From Drosophila miranda (lineage: Eukaryota; Arthropoda; Insecta; Diptera; Drosophilidae), in NCBI RefSeq assembly GCF_003369915.1, contig NC_046677.1:24694913-24758912 (forward strand): a stretch of DNA of 64,000 nucleotides, given 5' to 3'. Positions 23,248 through 34,874 of the stretch are shown here, one piece after another. How positions within the stretch are numbered: the stretch's first letter is position 1; each line of letters starts with the position of its first letter. The translations under genes were made by a program, and so were the position numbers. A model generated the notes under the pieces. That model was not told the DNA's origin. It did no database searches and saw only the letters and a list, made by a program, of their open reading frames with translations.

Positions 23248-26200
23248 ATGTTGGATATTGATTGGAAGAGTTTCTCATGGAATTGGACAGAATTCTGTCC
23301 AACGGGTCTGAAACCGTTTGCTAACGATACAAACGATCTGCTGCCCTGCTTCCAGAAGATATTGCTCCAGCTGCCCATCTATTATATATTTGCGGCCATA
23401 TCCGCCTACAATTTCGGCAATCAGACGCGACAAGTCGTACGGAATAAGACGCAACTCCGGCTATTGTCATGCCGCACAATACTCAGCATTGTGCTGGCAC
23501 TGCTACCCGTAGCCAAGATATTTGTATTCCATCGCGAGGGCATTCCACTCTATGCGGTCGACACTCTGGTGGTTGCCACCGAATGCATTATGTGGGTGGT
23601 ACACAGCGGTAAGAGGGAGGAGGAGCAGCTGCTATTTGTGATCGTTTTGACCGCAGCATTTCTTTTTTTGCATCTGTAGGTTTCCTGCTGACGGCTCGAC
23701 ACTCTGGCGACATTAGTCATCGCGGCACTCTCCTCACCAATGTTTTCTGGCTGACGATTGTTGTTTTGGATGGCGTCTGGCTGCGCACCAGTCGGCATTT
23801 CGACTGGTGGCCCTGGAGCCTGGCCACTCTACTATGTGATCTTCTCTATGGGGCCACGCTGCTGCCCACGGGCTCAGCAGTGTACTCCAGTCAGCCACGT
23901 GGCGGTGCGAGCAGAGAGGATGAAGCCTTGCTCTCCAATCGCTATACTTACTTTCATTTCGACATGAATGAAGCTCACTTGGGGCATGCCCAGGATGAGG
24001 CCAACTGGGCGTCGCGTTTCCTCTTCCATTGGGTGCATCCTCTGATTGCCAAAGGAGTGGCCGGAAAGCTGCGAAAGATTGAGGATCTCTTTGATCTCCC
24101 GGATGCCTTGAATATCACGCGATTGAGCGAGCGCCTGCACCTGGCACTCTCGCAGTCCCAGAGCCTCTGGCGTGCCCTGCACAAGTGCTTTGGTTTGGAG
24201 TTTTACCTCATTGGACTCCTGCGACTTGTGGCCGATTTGAGTGGCTTTGCGGGTCCCCTGCTGCTGGGCGGACTCCTTCGGCAGGGCCAGGACACGGACT
24301 CGAATTCGTCGCAGGCCTACTACTATGCTCTGGGGCTGTTTGGCAGCACTCTGCTGTCCGCCTTGTGCTCCACACACTTTGATTGGCGTATGGCCATGGT
24401 GTCGATGAAGATGCGGGTGGGCGTGGTCAACAGTATCTACCGGAAGGCGCTGGAGGCCCGTGGCATCAAGGGAAGCAAGCCGGATATGCTGAATCTAATG
24501 TCCACGGACACAGATCGCATTGTAAACTCTTGCATTAGCTTTCACTTCTTCTGGAGCATACCCTTCAAGCTGTTTACGACACTGTATCTACTGTATCTGC
24601 AGCTGGGCGCCGCCTTCCTGGCGGGTGTGCTCTTTGCCGCCATGCTGATACCTATTAATCGCTGGCTGGCCAAACGGATTGGCATCTATTCGAGTGGCCT
24701 GATGACGGCCAAGGATGCCAGGCTGTCGGCCACCACAGAGACCATGCAAGGAGCAAAACAGATCAAAATCAATGCCTGGGAGGATATATTTATCACGAAG
24801 ATACGTGGGCTAAGGCAGGAGGAACTGAGATTTCTATCGAAGCGGAAGTATCTGGATGCCATGTGCGTGTATTTCTGGGCTACGACACCGGTGTTGATGT
24901 GCCTGCTCACCTTCGGTGTGTCTGTCCTGATGGGCAATAAACTGGTGGCCTCGACGACCTACACGAGTGTGGCGCTGCTTTATATGCTCATTGGACCACT
25001 AAATGCCTTTCCCTGGGTCCTCAATGGTCTCATCGAGGCTTGGGTATCAATCCGACGCGTGCAACAGCTGATGGACGTACCCAATTTGGATTATTCCAGC
25101 TACTACAATCCCATAATGCGTGGAAGCGGCGGGGAGAACACTTCTCTAAATGCACCCAAGACCAGTGTGCTGCAGATGAAGGGCGCCACGTTCACCCACG
25201 ACAGCCAGGAGGGAGAAGCACCCACTGTTGCCATACCCTTTCGCCTTAAGGACATTAATGTGGACTTCAAAGCGGGACAGCTCATTTGCATCGAGGGACC
25301 TATTGGTGGGGGCAAGAGCACCTTCCTCTCGGCCATTGTGGCCGGTCTCCAATGCACCGATGGCGAGGTCTGTGTCCAGGAGCTAACCACTGGCTTTGGC
25401 TATGTACCACAGTCGCCTTGGCTGCAGCGTGGCACCATACGCGACAACATCGTGTGGGGCGCCCATTTCGACGAGCAATGGTACAAGAGTGTGCTCTACG
25501 CCTGCGCCCTGGAGGAGGATCTGCAGATCTTGGGCGGGGATCTTGTTGGCGTGGGCGAGAATGGTAGAACTTTGTCCGGAGGCCAACGTGCCCGAGTTGC
25601 TTTGGCCAGAGCCGTTTATCAGGATAAGAAAAGTGAGAGGGCTTAGAGCCAGGCTCTGGTTCTCTTCTGTTTTTGTTTGCTAATCCTTTTTTGATTTCAG
25701 TTTATCTGCTGGATGATGTACTCTCCTCGCTGGATGCCCATGTGGCCAGGCACATTATCAAGCATTGTATACTCCGTTTGCTGAAGCACAAGACCCGGAT
25801 TGTGGTCACGCGTAGTGTGCCCCTGTTCTTCCATGCCAATCAGATACTGCAGGTGAAGGATGGCCAGCTGGGACCCAGTGAATACATGACACAAAGCATT
25901 GATCTCAGCGAAGAGGATGTGGACGAAGACGATGCGGATCAGCCAGTGCGTCGCCGTTCCGTGGAGATATCCAATCAGGATGACAATCGGAGCGTAGACA
26001 GTCTGCTGATCGAGGAATCCCGGGAATTTGGGCATCTATCGAGCAATGTTTTTGCCTGCTATTGGCGTGCCGTCACCTCACCCTTGGCCTTCGCCGTTCT
26101 GTTTTTTGTGCTGCTCATGCAGATGACCAGGAATCTGAGTGATGCCTGGCTGGCGCATTGGGTCACAGAGACCACACTGGATCCCCATTCGAATGACACA

Positions 26201-27953
26201 TCGCTGGAGCATCTGTTGGGTAACGACTCGGCATCGGGTCATACCACTGGCTTCTATCTGGGCATCTTCACGGCCATTGCGGTGACCAATTCTTTGGCCA
26301 CGCTGGCCAGGGCCTTCATCTTTGCCTATGCTGGCATCAAGGCGGCTATTTTCATGCACGAACAGCTCCTCAAGAAAGTCATGTTTGTGAGTATCTGCTC
26401 GAGAGGGAGCACTATTGCGTATTCTAATTGTTATTCTCCCTTAGGCCAAGTTCAACTTTTTCGACATTACCTCCGTGGGACGCATCCTGAATCGTTTCTC
26501 CTCCGATACGAACACTGTGGACGATTCGCTCCCTTTTATACTCAACATTCTGTTGGCACAATTGGCCGGACTGGTGGGTGCCCTCTGTGTCTGTCTGTAC
26601 GCCATGCCCTGGCTGGGTCTGGTCATCATTCCGATGGTACCAATCTACCTCAATCTGCAGCAACGCTATCGCCATGCCTCGCGGGATATTAAGCGTTTGT
26701 CGAGCAATGCCATGTCCCCGCTTTACACACACTTTACGGAGACGCTGCAGGGTTTGACAACGATCAGGAGCATGAGGGCAAGTCCTCGCTTTCAGAGGGA
26801 CTTCCAGGTGAAGCTGGAGGAGAGTATCAAGGCGCAATTGACGCAGTCAGCGGCTCAACAGTGGCTGGCCCTGCGTATGCAGTTGCTCGGCACGCTACTG
26901 GTGGGTGGTGCGGGTCTCCTAGCCGCCATTACAGCCTCGCATGCAACGAATCCCGGTCTGGTTGGGCTGTGTATCTCCTATGCTCTCTCGATTACGGGAC
27001 AGCTGGGGGATCTGCTGCATGCAGTGGCCGAAACGGAGCAGGAACTGGTTGCCGTCGAACGTGTGGATCAGTATCTGCAGTTGGAGGGCGAACAGAATGC
27101 CTTGGGCAGTGCAGATCCTCCATTTGGCTGGCCCACACAGGGCGTCCTCCGCTTTCAGGAGGTTCAATTGAGCTACAGGGAGCATCTGATACCGGCCCTG
27201 CGTGGCATCAGCTTCGATACGGAGGCGTTCGAGCGCATTGGCATTGTGGGGCGCACTGGTGCGGGCAAGACGTCTGTTCTGGCTGCCCTGCTGCGTGTGG
27301 CACCGCTCTCCCAGGGAGAGATACGACTGGATCAGGTGAATCTAAAGACTTTGCCGTTGAGTGTACTTCGGGAGAGAATAGGAGTCATCACCCAAGAGCC
27401 TTTCCTCTTCGAAGGTGCGTCCAAAATATTGGCAACATTTTATAATTTCTAATGAATCTTTTTCTTGTTTCCAGGAACTGTGAGGGAAAATCTGGACCCC
27501 CGTCATGGCTTCTATGACTCGGAGATCTGGCATGCCGTCAAAAACTCGGCGGCGGCTACGCTGTTGGTGCAACAGCTGGGAGGCCTGGATGGTCGCGTAG
27601 AGCAGTGCGGCAATAATTTATCTGCTGGACAGCGGCAGCTTCTATGTCTCGCTCGAGCATTGCTGAAGAACGCCAAAGTTGTGTGCATCGATGAGGGCAC
27701 CTCCAATTTGGACGATGAATCCGATCTGTGCATGCAGCAGGCGCTACGCAATGCCTTCAAGAGCTGCACTTTGCTGTTTATAGCCCATCGGTTGCGTGGC
27801 CTGCAGGCCATGGATCGCATTATTGTCCTAGACGATGGTAGGATCTGTGAGGAGGGCAAACCGCAGGAGTTGGCCCATAATACAGCGACCATATTCCATG
27901 GCATGTTAGTGGCCCAGGACATCAGTCTCGAGGATTTTACTAGGCTGGATTAG
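23248..27953 (+). CDS. ABC transporter, subfamily C, MRP7/ABCC10 type
   Basis: Full-length multidrug-resistance-type exporter, expected in plasma or endolysosomal membrane. Five exons (23248-23608, 23680-25632, 25701-26386, 26445-27414, 27475-27953) give 1482 residues; human ABCC10 has about 1490. An N-terminal hydrophobic domain is followed by TMD1. NBD1 has Walker A GPIGGGKST (about 660), LSGGQRARVALARA, and Walker B IYLLDDVLSSLD, where Asp replaces the catalytic Glu, as is normal for ABCC NBD1. TMD2 begins near residue 890. NBD2 has Walker A GRTGAGKTS (about 1269), LSAGQRQLLCLARA and Walker B VVCIDEGTSNLDD with catalytic Glu1397. The part from 26074 onward is the left end of a tandemly triplicated unit. 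I think the D. melanogaster gene is CG7806. Confidence 0.93.
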
Positions 27954-29235
27954 GACACACGAAAAACGATTGTGAGGATACTAGCTAATGTTAGGTATCC
28001 TTGTAAATATGTCGATACTACTTGTACAATTCTCGATTGTATTATTTTTTTAGTTAATATTTAATTTGTTTTAAACGATTCACCATGAATCACCATAATC
28101 CAACGAGTTCCGATTGCAAATATAACAATATTTTGTTTTTAGTTTTATTTCTAAATTTATTTAAGCCAAATATCAATTTAACAATTTTAATTATATTTAA
28201 ATTATATTTGTAGTCAAAAAAGCCAAAAAAAGGTAAAAATTGTAAGCGAGTTCCCCTTAAAAAACAATCCTATTTTGCTTTGTCTTATTTCTGCATTTAT
28301 TTAATCAAAAAATGAATTTGATTTTTGTATGGGACTTTCCCTATGAATCCTTTATCCAAACCATTTGGCAATACAAATAATAATTGTATGCATTTACTTT
28401 GTTTCTTGTTTTATTTCTAAATTTTATTTAAGCCAAATATTAATTTAACAATTTTAATTTATATTAAAGAAGCCAAAAAACAAAAAACCTACAGATTATA
28501 TAGTTGGTGTTATACAAAAAATGTTATTGCGCTTTAATTTTAGTTTCAGTTTGTGTTGTAAGTGTTTAAAGTTGTTTTTTTTTAAAGTTTGTTACAAGAC
28601 CGGTCGGTAAATCAAAGAAAAGCGCGGTGGATCGCGTACAGTCACGCCCTCGTGACGCGACATGGTGATCCTTATATTGATCCAGGAATAGCGAGTCTCT
28701 GTGTTAGTTTTTTCAGCTTATGACTGATTCGTTTCAATGGCTCTCTTTTGGACTGTTTGGCCCAACAATTTAAAAGAATTTTTCGAACCTTTAAATTGAA
28801 ATTAATTCTGAAAGAAATATTTAAAGAGGGTCTGCACGAATGGTTGCGCGAGAGCAGAATTCACGCGATCCACCTCGATATTCTTTGGTTTAACGGTCTT
28901 TGGACGCGTGTCTTAGTATAATTAAAATATATATTTTTCAATACATTTCATAATTTTACCCTTAGTGTAAACGCGTGTTTTAATTGAAAAACTATAACGT
29001 TGACAAGCAATATAAAAGAGTGAAAATTTTCAGTATACATTTGGGCATGCTTTAAAGAAATTTTGTTGCTTTTAAATTTTGAATTAATTAACTTAAATAA
29101 CTGTGCAATTTTAATTTACTTTTTTCAAATAAAAAACCACAAACCACACAAACTAAATTAAAATAAAATAATATAAACTAAGCTTAACTAAAATTCCTAA
29201 CTTTCAACGGCGCTTTGGTTTTTCCCCGCTCCCAC
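27954..29235. other. AT-rich intergenic stretch with a degenerate direct repeat
   Basis: Between the transporter stop and the convergent unknown gene. Roughly 100 bp around 28129-28233 is repeated imperfectly at 28398-28480; both copies carry TTTATTTCTAAATTT, then TTTAAGCCAAATAT and an AAGCCAAAAA tail. A MITE-like inverted repeat follows at 28598-28898. No coding sequence is seen. The same stretch recurs at about 34875-36155 and 41795-43074. Confidence 0.6.
28598..28898. mobile_element. MITE-like inverted-repeat element, copy in unit 1
   Basis: About 300 bp with imperfect terminal inverted repeats of roughly 35 bp. The left end carries GTAAATCAAAGAA and GGTGGATCGCGT; the right end carries the complements ACGCGATCCACC and TTCTTTGGTTTAAC. 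An inner CACG..CGTG hairpin is also present. There is no coding capacity and no clear target duplication, so the class is unknown. It may instead be a structured 3' region. Confidence 0.45.
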
Positions 29236-32200
29236 TTACAATATCACGTAGTTGAAGACCTTCTCGCCTGGTATGCCAATAATATGATCATGTTCATGCG
29301 GCTGATGCGGTGGCTTGGACAACATTTCGAACACAGATGACTCGTACGAGTCGACATAGTTGCTAAGCCCTTTGTTGATATATACCTATTTAAATACGAA
29401 ATATATTAGCAAAATATATTGGCAGAAAGTGCGAGAATTGTTAGAGATAGTATCGACTGAAATGTTAAAAATTAAAAGTGAAGATTCTGGAGCTGAAAAG
29501 TCTGGGGTCTGGTCTGGTTAAGTGTGTTATATGAGAATTAGTGCCCAAATGCGACCAGTGATTAGTACATTAGTCCATATATAAGGGCCAAAAACTCATA
29601 CTGATACCTTGGGATACCGCGTAACATATTGTTTTGTTTCTCTTCCTGGAGCAGCAGAAAATCAGAAATAACACTCAAATGGAAATACTACAAATACGAT
29701 TTGAATTGGATTGTAGTGCAAGTGTTACAGTATTCTTCTGGGTATAGTAGGAGCTTACTAGTACCTTCAGATAACAACGGGCCACAAATACAATACGTCG
29801 TAGATCATGCACAGCCTGATAGGTATGATGATACACTCCGCTCTCGCAATTGAGTATAATCTCTCTTAGATCAATGAAATCACCGTGACACTGTCGAAAA
29901 AAATGTGGATACTACAAAAGAATAACAATATTTGAATTTAATATTAAACGGAACGCTATTTTTGTTTTTATGACGCCAAATACTCACATAGTTTAGAATA
30001 AACTGCTTTTGAAAGAAATGCGCCACGTTCTTAAGTTCCAGGACGCGCTCCTTTAGCTCGATTAGATCACGTGTGACCTCGGTGTTGATGGGACTGTAGA
30101 GATTCATAAAGTGCTTAATATTTAGCATACTGTCGGTCGCCACATAGGGTCCCAGGCGCAGCATTGAGGCATATGGTTCAAGATCCAGCATCAGCTGATT
30201 ATGGACTTTGGTGTTCTTATCGAAATACTGTGGTTCCAATTCTTTCACCGCTACTTCATCTACTTTATCGTGACTTTTCTTTATAGTCTCCGGATTAGTC
30301 ATTGGCCCTGCTTCCGGAGAAGGATAAAGTTCCTGATTAGCATTTTCCTCCCACGGTGTGTCTGCAACATCATTTCCCATCGCACAGGTCTCTAGTTCAG
30401 GTGTCGATGGTAGACTCGAAGGACTAGGACCATAGCAGGGCACATAAGGATCGATTTCCAGCAGGGGATTGGGCTTGGCGTTTTCTGTATCATCCGCATT
30501 TTTTAGGTTGGCCGGTGCAGCATCCTTCACAGCCGAACGAAGATCTGGCATTGGCTTTGAGGGCAGATTAGCATTGTCAGTCATCCTATAATAAATGGGC
30601 AAAGCATTGCCCATAGCAATGAAATGAGGAGCGTTTTCAGGAATGGTCCTTTGCTTGCGCATAGTTTCAGCCGAATCCTGCATGGCTTTGGGCTTGGCCA
30701 CGGCCACCGTTATATTGGACTTTCCCTGCAGATGTGGCATTGGCGTAAATCCTGGTGGCATGCGCATCAAAAATGCTGACGTGGTTGGTTTTGTTTCCGT
30801 CTTTTGTTCCTTCTGCGGCGGCTGATAGGTGCCAGCCTTCAAATAAGTTCCATTCGCATCGACATGGCACTGCGTATCCTCAGAGTTTTCGACCATCGTG
30901 TACATATCAATGAGATTCTGATAGCTCTTAGGTTTGTTAATCGGAGCAGCTGCCTCGGCTCCTGCCTCAGCCCCCTGCTCAACAGTGGGGGGTTTATCCA
31001 GGCGAGGTGTACAGTTGGCACTGCCATAGTGGGACGGTGAATCCCCGCTCTGAAAACGCCCTCGATTGCTATTCGAAGGGCTATGTCGGCTTCGATTGCC
31101 ATTGGGAGGACTATGACGGCTTCGAGAGCTATGTCTGCCACCATCAGTGGGGCTATGACCGCCACGATTTCCACCAGGAGGACTATTATCGTCGCCGCCG
31201 CCGCCGCCGCCATTACCGCTATATGCATTCTTTGGACGCGCACCCGCATCGAGGATAACAATGCTTTGAATGACCATATCAATCATTGGTATGGTGGCCA
31301 ATTGCCAGGTATTAAAGACCTGCATAAAGCCCATTGGCAATATATCAATGATTTTCTTAATGCCATCCGTATCGTTGTATAGATAGCTCTTCAGTATGGT
31401 CCAAGCACTCATGATGCGTGTAAATAAGAAGATGAAATCCTTTACAGCCCAGGCAATCCCCTGAGAATTAATGTTGGCCAGCACACCATCCACACGCAAC
31501 AGATCCTGCTTGAGGCGGACACACAAAGTGTCGATATTCTTGAAGCACGGACGAGTGCTGTGAGTATTGGCCACAGCTTCAGATATATTGCTGCCATGGA
31601 TAGCCAATCGAATGATGTCCGACATATGCTTATCCGGTAGCTTCATCTCCGAGTTACGACGTTCGCCCTGGGCATCGACCAGTTTATTTATAAAGTTCGC
31701 AGCCCAACGTACCATCGAAATGAAGGTCGATGATGCTTCAGGGCTATAGATATATGGAAAGACACACCAACGACAAAACATTAATGGACCGAAGATACTC
31801 CACCACTCTACGTACTTTTCGGAGTCCATGGAAAAGTTCTGAGGCATTTCCTTGGATCCAGCAGGCTTTTCCAAGTCCATGTTCGACTGAGTGGCTGCAT
31901 CTGTGCACATGATGGGTGTCGTTTGGGTCTGGGAAGCTATATAATACGTCGACGGTGGTGACGAGCTGGAATCGGACGAATAGGTCCCATAGCTCTCTTG
32001 TGTGGTGGGGCCGCTGAATCCGGACGGATAGGGGCAAGGTCGTTGCTCTGGATGACAAAAATACCGCCCACTCGAAGAGGCTGCCGCTGGATGAAGAAAG
32101 GAACATTAAAATTTAAAAAAAAGGAGAAAACACACATCATACCTGCATTGACACACCCATTGACACAATAATAACCGACTGGCGGTGGCCCCCTAACTGT

Positions 32201-32449
32201 CGGCCTAAAGGCGAATTGACTCGAGTACGCATCGTATGCCACGGGTGGCCGTGCCGGTGCCGCAACATGGGTACCAAAAGGACCCGGACTATTTACGAAC
32301 ACGGTTGGCTGTATATGTTGGGTAATGAACTCCCTCTGCGAGAATTGCTCCTGCACAAACACCTCGTTGCCATTGCGATGATGATACAGGGACTGCTGGT
32401 GCAGCGACTGCGTGGTCATCGTAGGGCATCGTACGTAAATGGTGTTCAT
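29236..32449 (-). CDS. Unrecognised 928-residue protein, copy 1
   Basis: I do not recognise this protein. Five minus-strand exons (32449-32143, 32086-29988, 29890-29698, 29645-29608, 29385-29236) join exactly in frame. The start is the first in-frame ATG after a stretch without one. Residues 1-160 are Tyr/Pro/Gln/Ser-rich. About 180-390 looks folded, Trp- and Leu-rich and helical (VEWWSIFGPLMFCRW, AWAVKDFIFLFTRIM, FMQVFNTWQLATIPMIDMV). About 394-450 is a Gly run, then an Arg/Ser/His/Pro low-complexity tract (NGNRSRHSPSNSNRGRF). A long disordered middle follows, and a second conserved-looking part runs from about 730 to 928 (LMLDLEPYASMLRLGPYVATD, the exon 3 part, ending GEKVFNYVIL). No membrane segment or signal peptide is clear. 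Exon 3 ends at a weak donor (C|GTATTT), the only choice that keeps frame with the 38-nt exon 4. Confidence 0.75.
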
Positions 32450-32980
32450 ATTTATTCTCGTTCGATAATTGACATTAATTGAAACTAAAATATCTAAAAC
32501 AAGACAAGAAAAGCAAACCAAAAGCTTCACAAAAGTCGGATAGCAGAAAAAGAAAGGTGACGTCAGCAGAAAATAGAAACAAATTTCAAGATGGCGGAGT
32601 AAGGTTGTAGGGTTTGATTAAAGGTTATGAAGGTCCAGCACAAAAATCAAACTGCAAAAAAAAAATTATATGGCCCGACATTGTAGCTTTTTGTAAGAAA
32701 ATCAAGTTAGTGGCCGTAAAAAGATTTGCGGAATACGAAATGCCACTAGAACAGCATGCAGCAAAAACAGAAGAATCCAACAATATAATAATTTACGTCC
32801 AGCATGCAAAAAACAAGACTTTAATTGAAAAAAAAAAAAAAAACATGCACACCACACAAAAATGGAGTACGCCATGTGCACATGGATTTGTTAAAATGTT
32901 CATATTAAAAATAAAGTTTAATCTCTCACTTGAATGGAATAAATCGTGCCTAAAATGCGTACCTTAACCAATAGCAAGAG
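32450..32980. promoter_or_regulatory. Upstream region of the unknown gene, at the unit edge
   Basis: About 530 bp between the start codon and the unit joint must hold the promoter of the minus-strand gene, because it is the only upstream DNA shared by all three copies. It contains a CRE-like TGACGTCA, A-rich runs (9 to 17 A) and no TATA box at an obvious place. An AATAAA occurs on the plus strand near 32939. Confidence 0.4.
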
Positions 32981-32994
32981 CTATTGGCCAATAG
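32981..32994. other. Unit 1/unit 2 joint, 14-bp fold-back insertion
   Basis: The 14 bases CTATTGGCCAATAG lie between the end of unit 1 (ACCAATAGCAAGAG) and the start of unit 2 (CACCTCACCC). They are a palindrome whose halves copy the nearby CCAATAG, as in template-switch repair. The identical joint occurs at 39901-39914. Confidence 0.85.
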
Positions 32995-34874
32995 CACCTC
33001 ACCCTTGGCCTTCGCCGTTCTGTTTTTTGTGCTGCTCATGCAGATGACCAGGAATCTGAGTGATGCCTGGCTGGCGCATTGGGTCACAGAGACCACACTG
33101 GATCCCCATTCGAATGACACATCGCTGGAGCATCTGTTGGGTAACGACTCGGCATCGGGTCATACCACTGGCTTCTATCTGGGCATCTTCACGGCCATTG
33201 CGGTGACCAATTCTTTGGCCACGCTGGCCAGGGCCTTCATCTTTGCCTATGCTGGCATCAAGGCGGCTATTTTCATGCACGAACAGCTCCTCAAGAAAGT
33301 CATGTTTGTGAGTATCTGCTCGAGAGGGAGCACTATTGCGTATTCTAATTGGTATTCTCCCTTAGGCCAAGTTCAACTTTTTCGACATTACCTCCGTGGG
33401 ACGCATCCTGAATCGTTTCTCCTCCGATACGAACACTGTGGACGATTCGCTCCCTTTTATACTCAACATTCTGTTGGCACAATTGGCCGGACTGGTGGGT
33501 GCCCTCTGAGTCAGTCTGTATGCCATGCCCTGGCTGGGTCTGGTCATCATTCCGATGGTACCAATCTACCTCAATCTGCAGCAACGCTATCGCCATGCCT
33601 CGCGGGATATTAAGCGTTTGTCGAGCAATGCCATGTCCCCGCTTTACACACACTTTACGGAGACGCTGCAGGGTTTGACAACGATCAGGAGCATGAGGGC
33701 AAGTCCTCGCTTTCAGAGGGACTTCCAGGTGAAGCTGGAGGAGAGTATCAAGGCGCAATTGACGCAGTCAGCGGCTCAACAGTGGCTGGCCCTGCGTATG
33801 CAGTTGCTCGGCACGCTGCTGGTGGGTGGTGCGGGTCTCCTAGCCGCCATTACAGCCTCGCATGCAACGAATCCCGGTCTGGTTGGGCTGTGTATCTCCT
33901 ATGCTCTCTCGATTACGGGACAGCTGGGGGATCTGCTGCATGCAGTGGCCGAAACGGAGCAGGAACTGGTTGCCGTCGAACGTGTGGATCAGTATCTGCA
34001 GTTGGAGGGCGAACAGAATGCCTTGGGCAGTGCAGATCCTCCATTTGACTGGCCCACACAGGGCGTCCTCCGCTTTCAGGAGGTTCAATTGAGCTACAGG
34101 GAGCATCTGATACCGGCCCTGCGTGGCATCAGCTTCGATACGGAGGCGTTCGAGCGCATTGGCATTGTGGGGCGCACTGGTGCGGGCAAGACGTCTGTTC
34201 TGGCTGCCCTGCTGCGTGTGGCACCGCTCTCCCAGGGAGAGATACGACTGGATCAGGTGAATCTAAAGACTTTGCCGTTGAGTGTACTTCGGGAGAGAAT
34301 AGGAGTCATCACCCAAGAGCCTTTCCTCTTCGAAGGTGCGTCCAAAATATTGGCAACATTTTATAATTTCTAATGAATCTTTTTCTTGTTTCCAGGAACT
34401 GTGCGGGAAAATCTGGACCCCCGTCATGGCTTCTATGACTCGGAGATCTGGCATGCCGTCAAAAACTCGGCGGCGGCTACGCTGTTGGTGCAACAGCTGG
34501 GAGGCCTGGATGGTCGCGTAGAGCAGTGCGGCAATAATTTATCTGCTGGACAGCGGCAGCTTCTATGTCTCGCTCGAGCATTGCTGAAGAACGCCAAAGT
34601 TGTGTGCATCGATGACGGCACCTCCAATTTGGACGATGAATCCGATCTGTGCATGCAGCAGGCGCTACGCAATGCCTTCAAGAGCTGCACTTTGCTGTTT
34701 ATAGCCCATCGGTTGCGTGGCCTGCAGGCCATGGATCGCATTATTGTCCTAGACGATGGTAGGATCTGTGAGGAGGGCAAACCGCAGGAGTTGGCCCATA
34801 ATACAGCGACCATTTTCCATGGCATGTTAGTGGCCCAGGACATCAGTCCCGAGGATTTTACTAGGCTGGATTAG
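32995..34874 (+). pseudogene. 5'-truncated ABCC10-type fragment, copy in unit 2
   Basis: A copy of the last part of exon 3, all of exon 4 and exon 5 of the neighbouring transporter (TMD2 plus NBD2), with introns kept, so it was copied at DNA level. It lacks the promoter, TMD0, TMD1 and NBD1. An in-frame TGA at 33507-33509 replaces the Cys codon of the parent. NBD2 also carries Asp instead of the catalytic Glu in Walker B (GAC at 34614-34616). It cannot make a working transporter. Transcription from the adjacent upstream region of the unknown gene is possible but untested. Confidence 0.9.

Larger units (their letters stand above)
26074..32980. repeat. Tandem unit 1 of 3 (6.9 kb)
   Basis: First copy of a head-to-tail triplication. 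It starts inside exon 3 of the intact ABC transporter and ends about 530 bp upstream of the start codon of the unknown minus-strand gene. The next unit begins after a 14-bp joint. By eye the units differ at only about 1% or less of positions, so the event is recent. Unit 1 holds the 3' end of the real transporter gene and copy 1 of the unknown gene. Confidence 0.95.

Noticed and set aside
23766-24377. Minus-strand frames opposite the ABC transporter
   Set aside because: They are shadows of the strongly biased coding strand, with no features of their own.
30804-31382. Plus-strand open frames opposite exon 2 of the unknown gene (78-99 codons, repeated in all units)
   Set aside because: They are antisense to the long coding exon and mirror its codon pattern and repeats; they have no start context or domains of their own.
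32450-32530. Extended, signal-peptide-like N-terminus for the unknown gene
   Set aside because: The extra 27 codons are hydrophobic but begin at GTG, with no ATG upstream in frame; the first ATG is at 32449.
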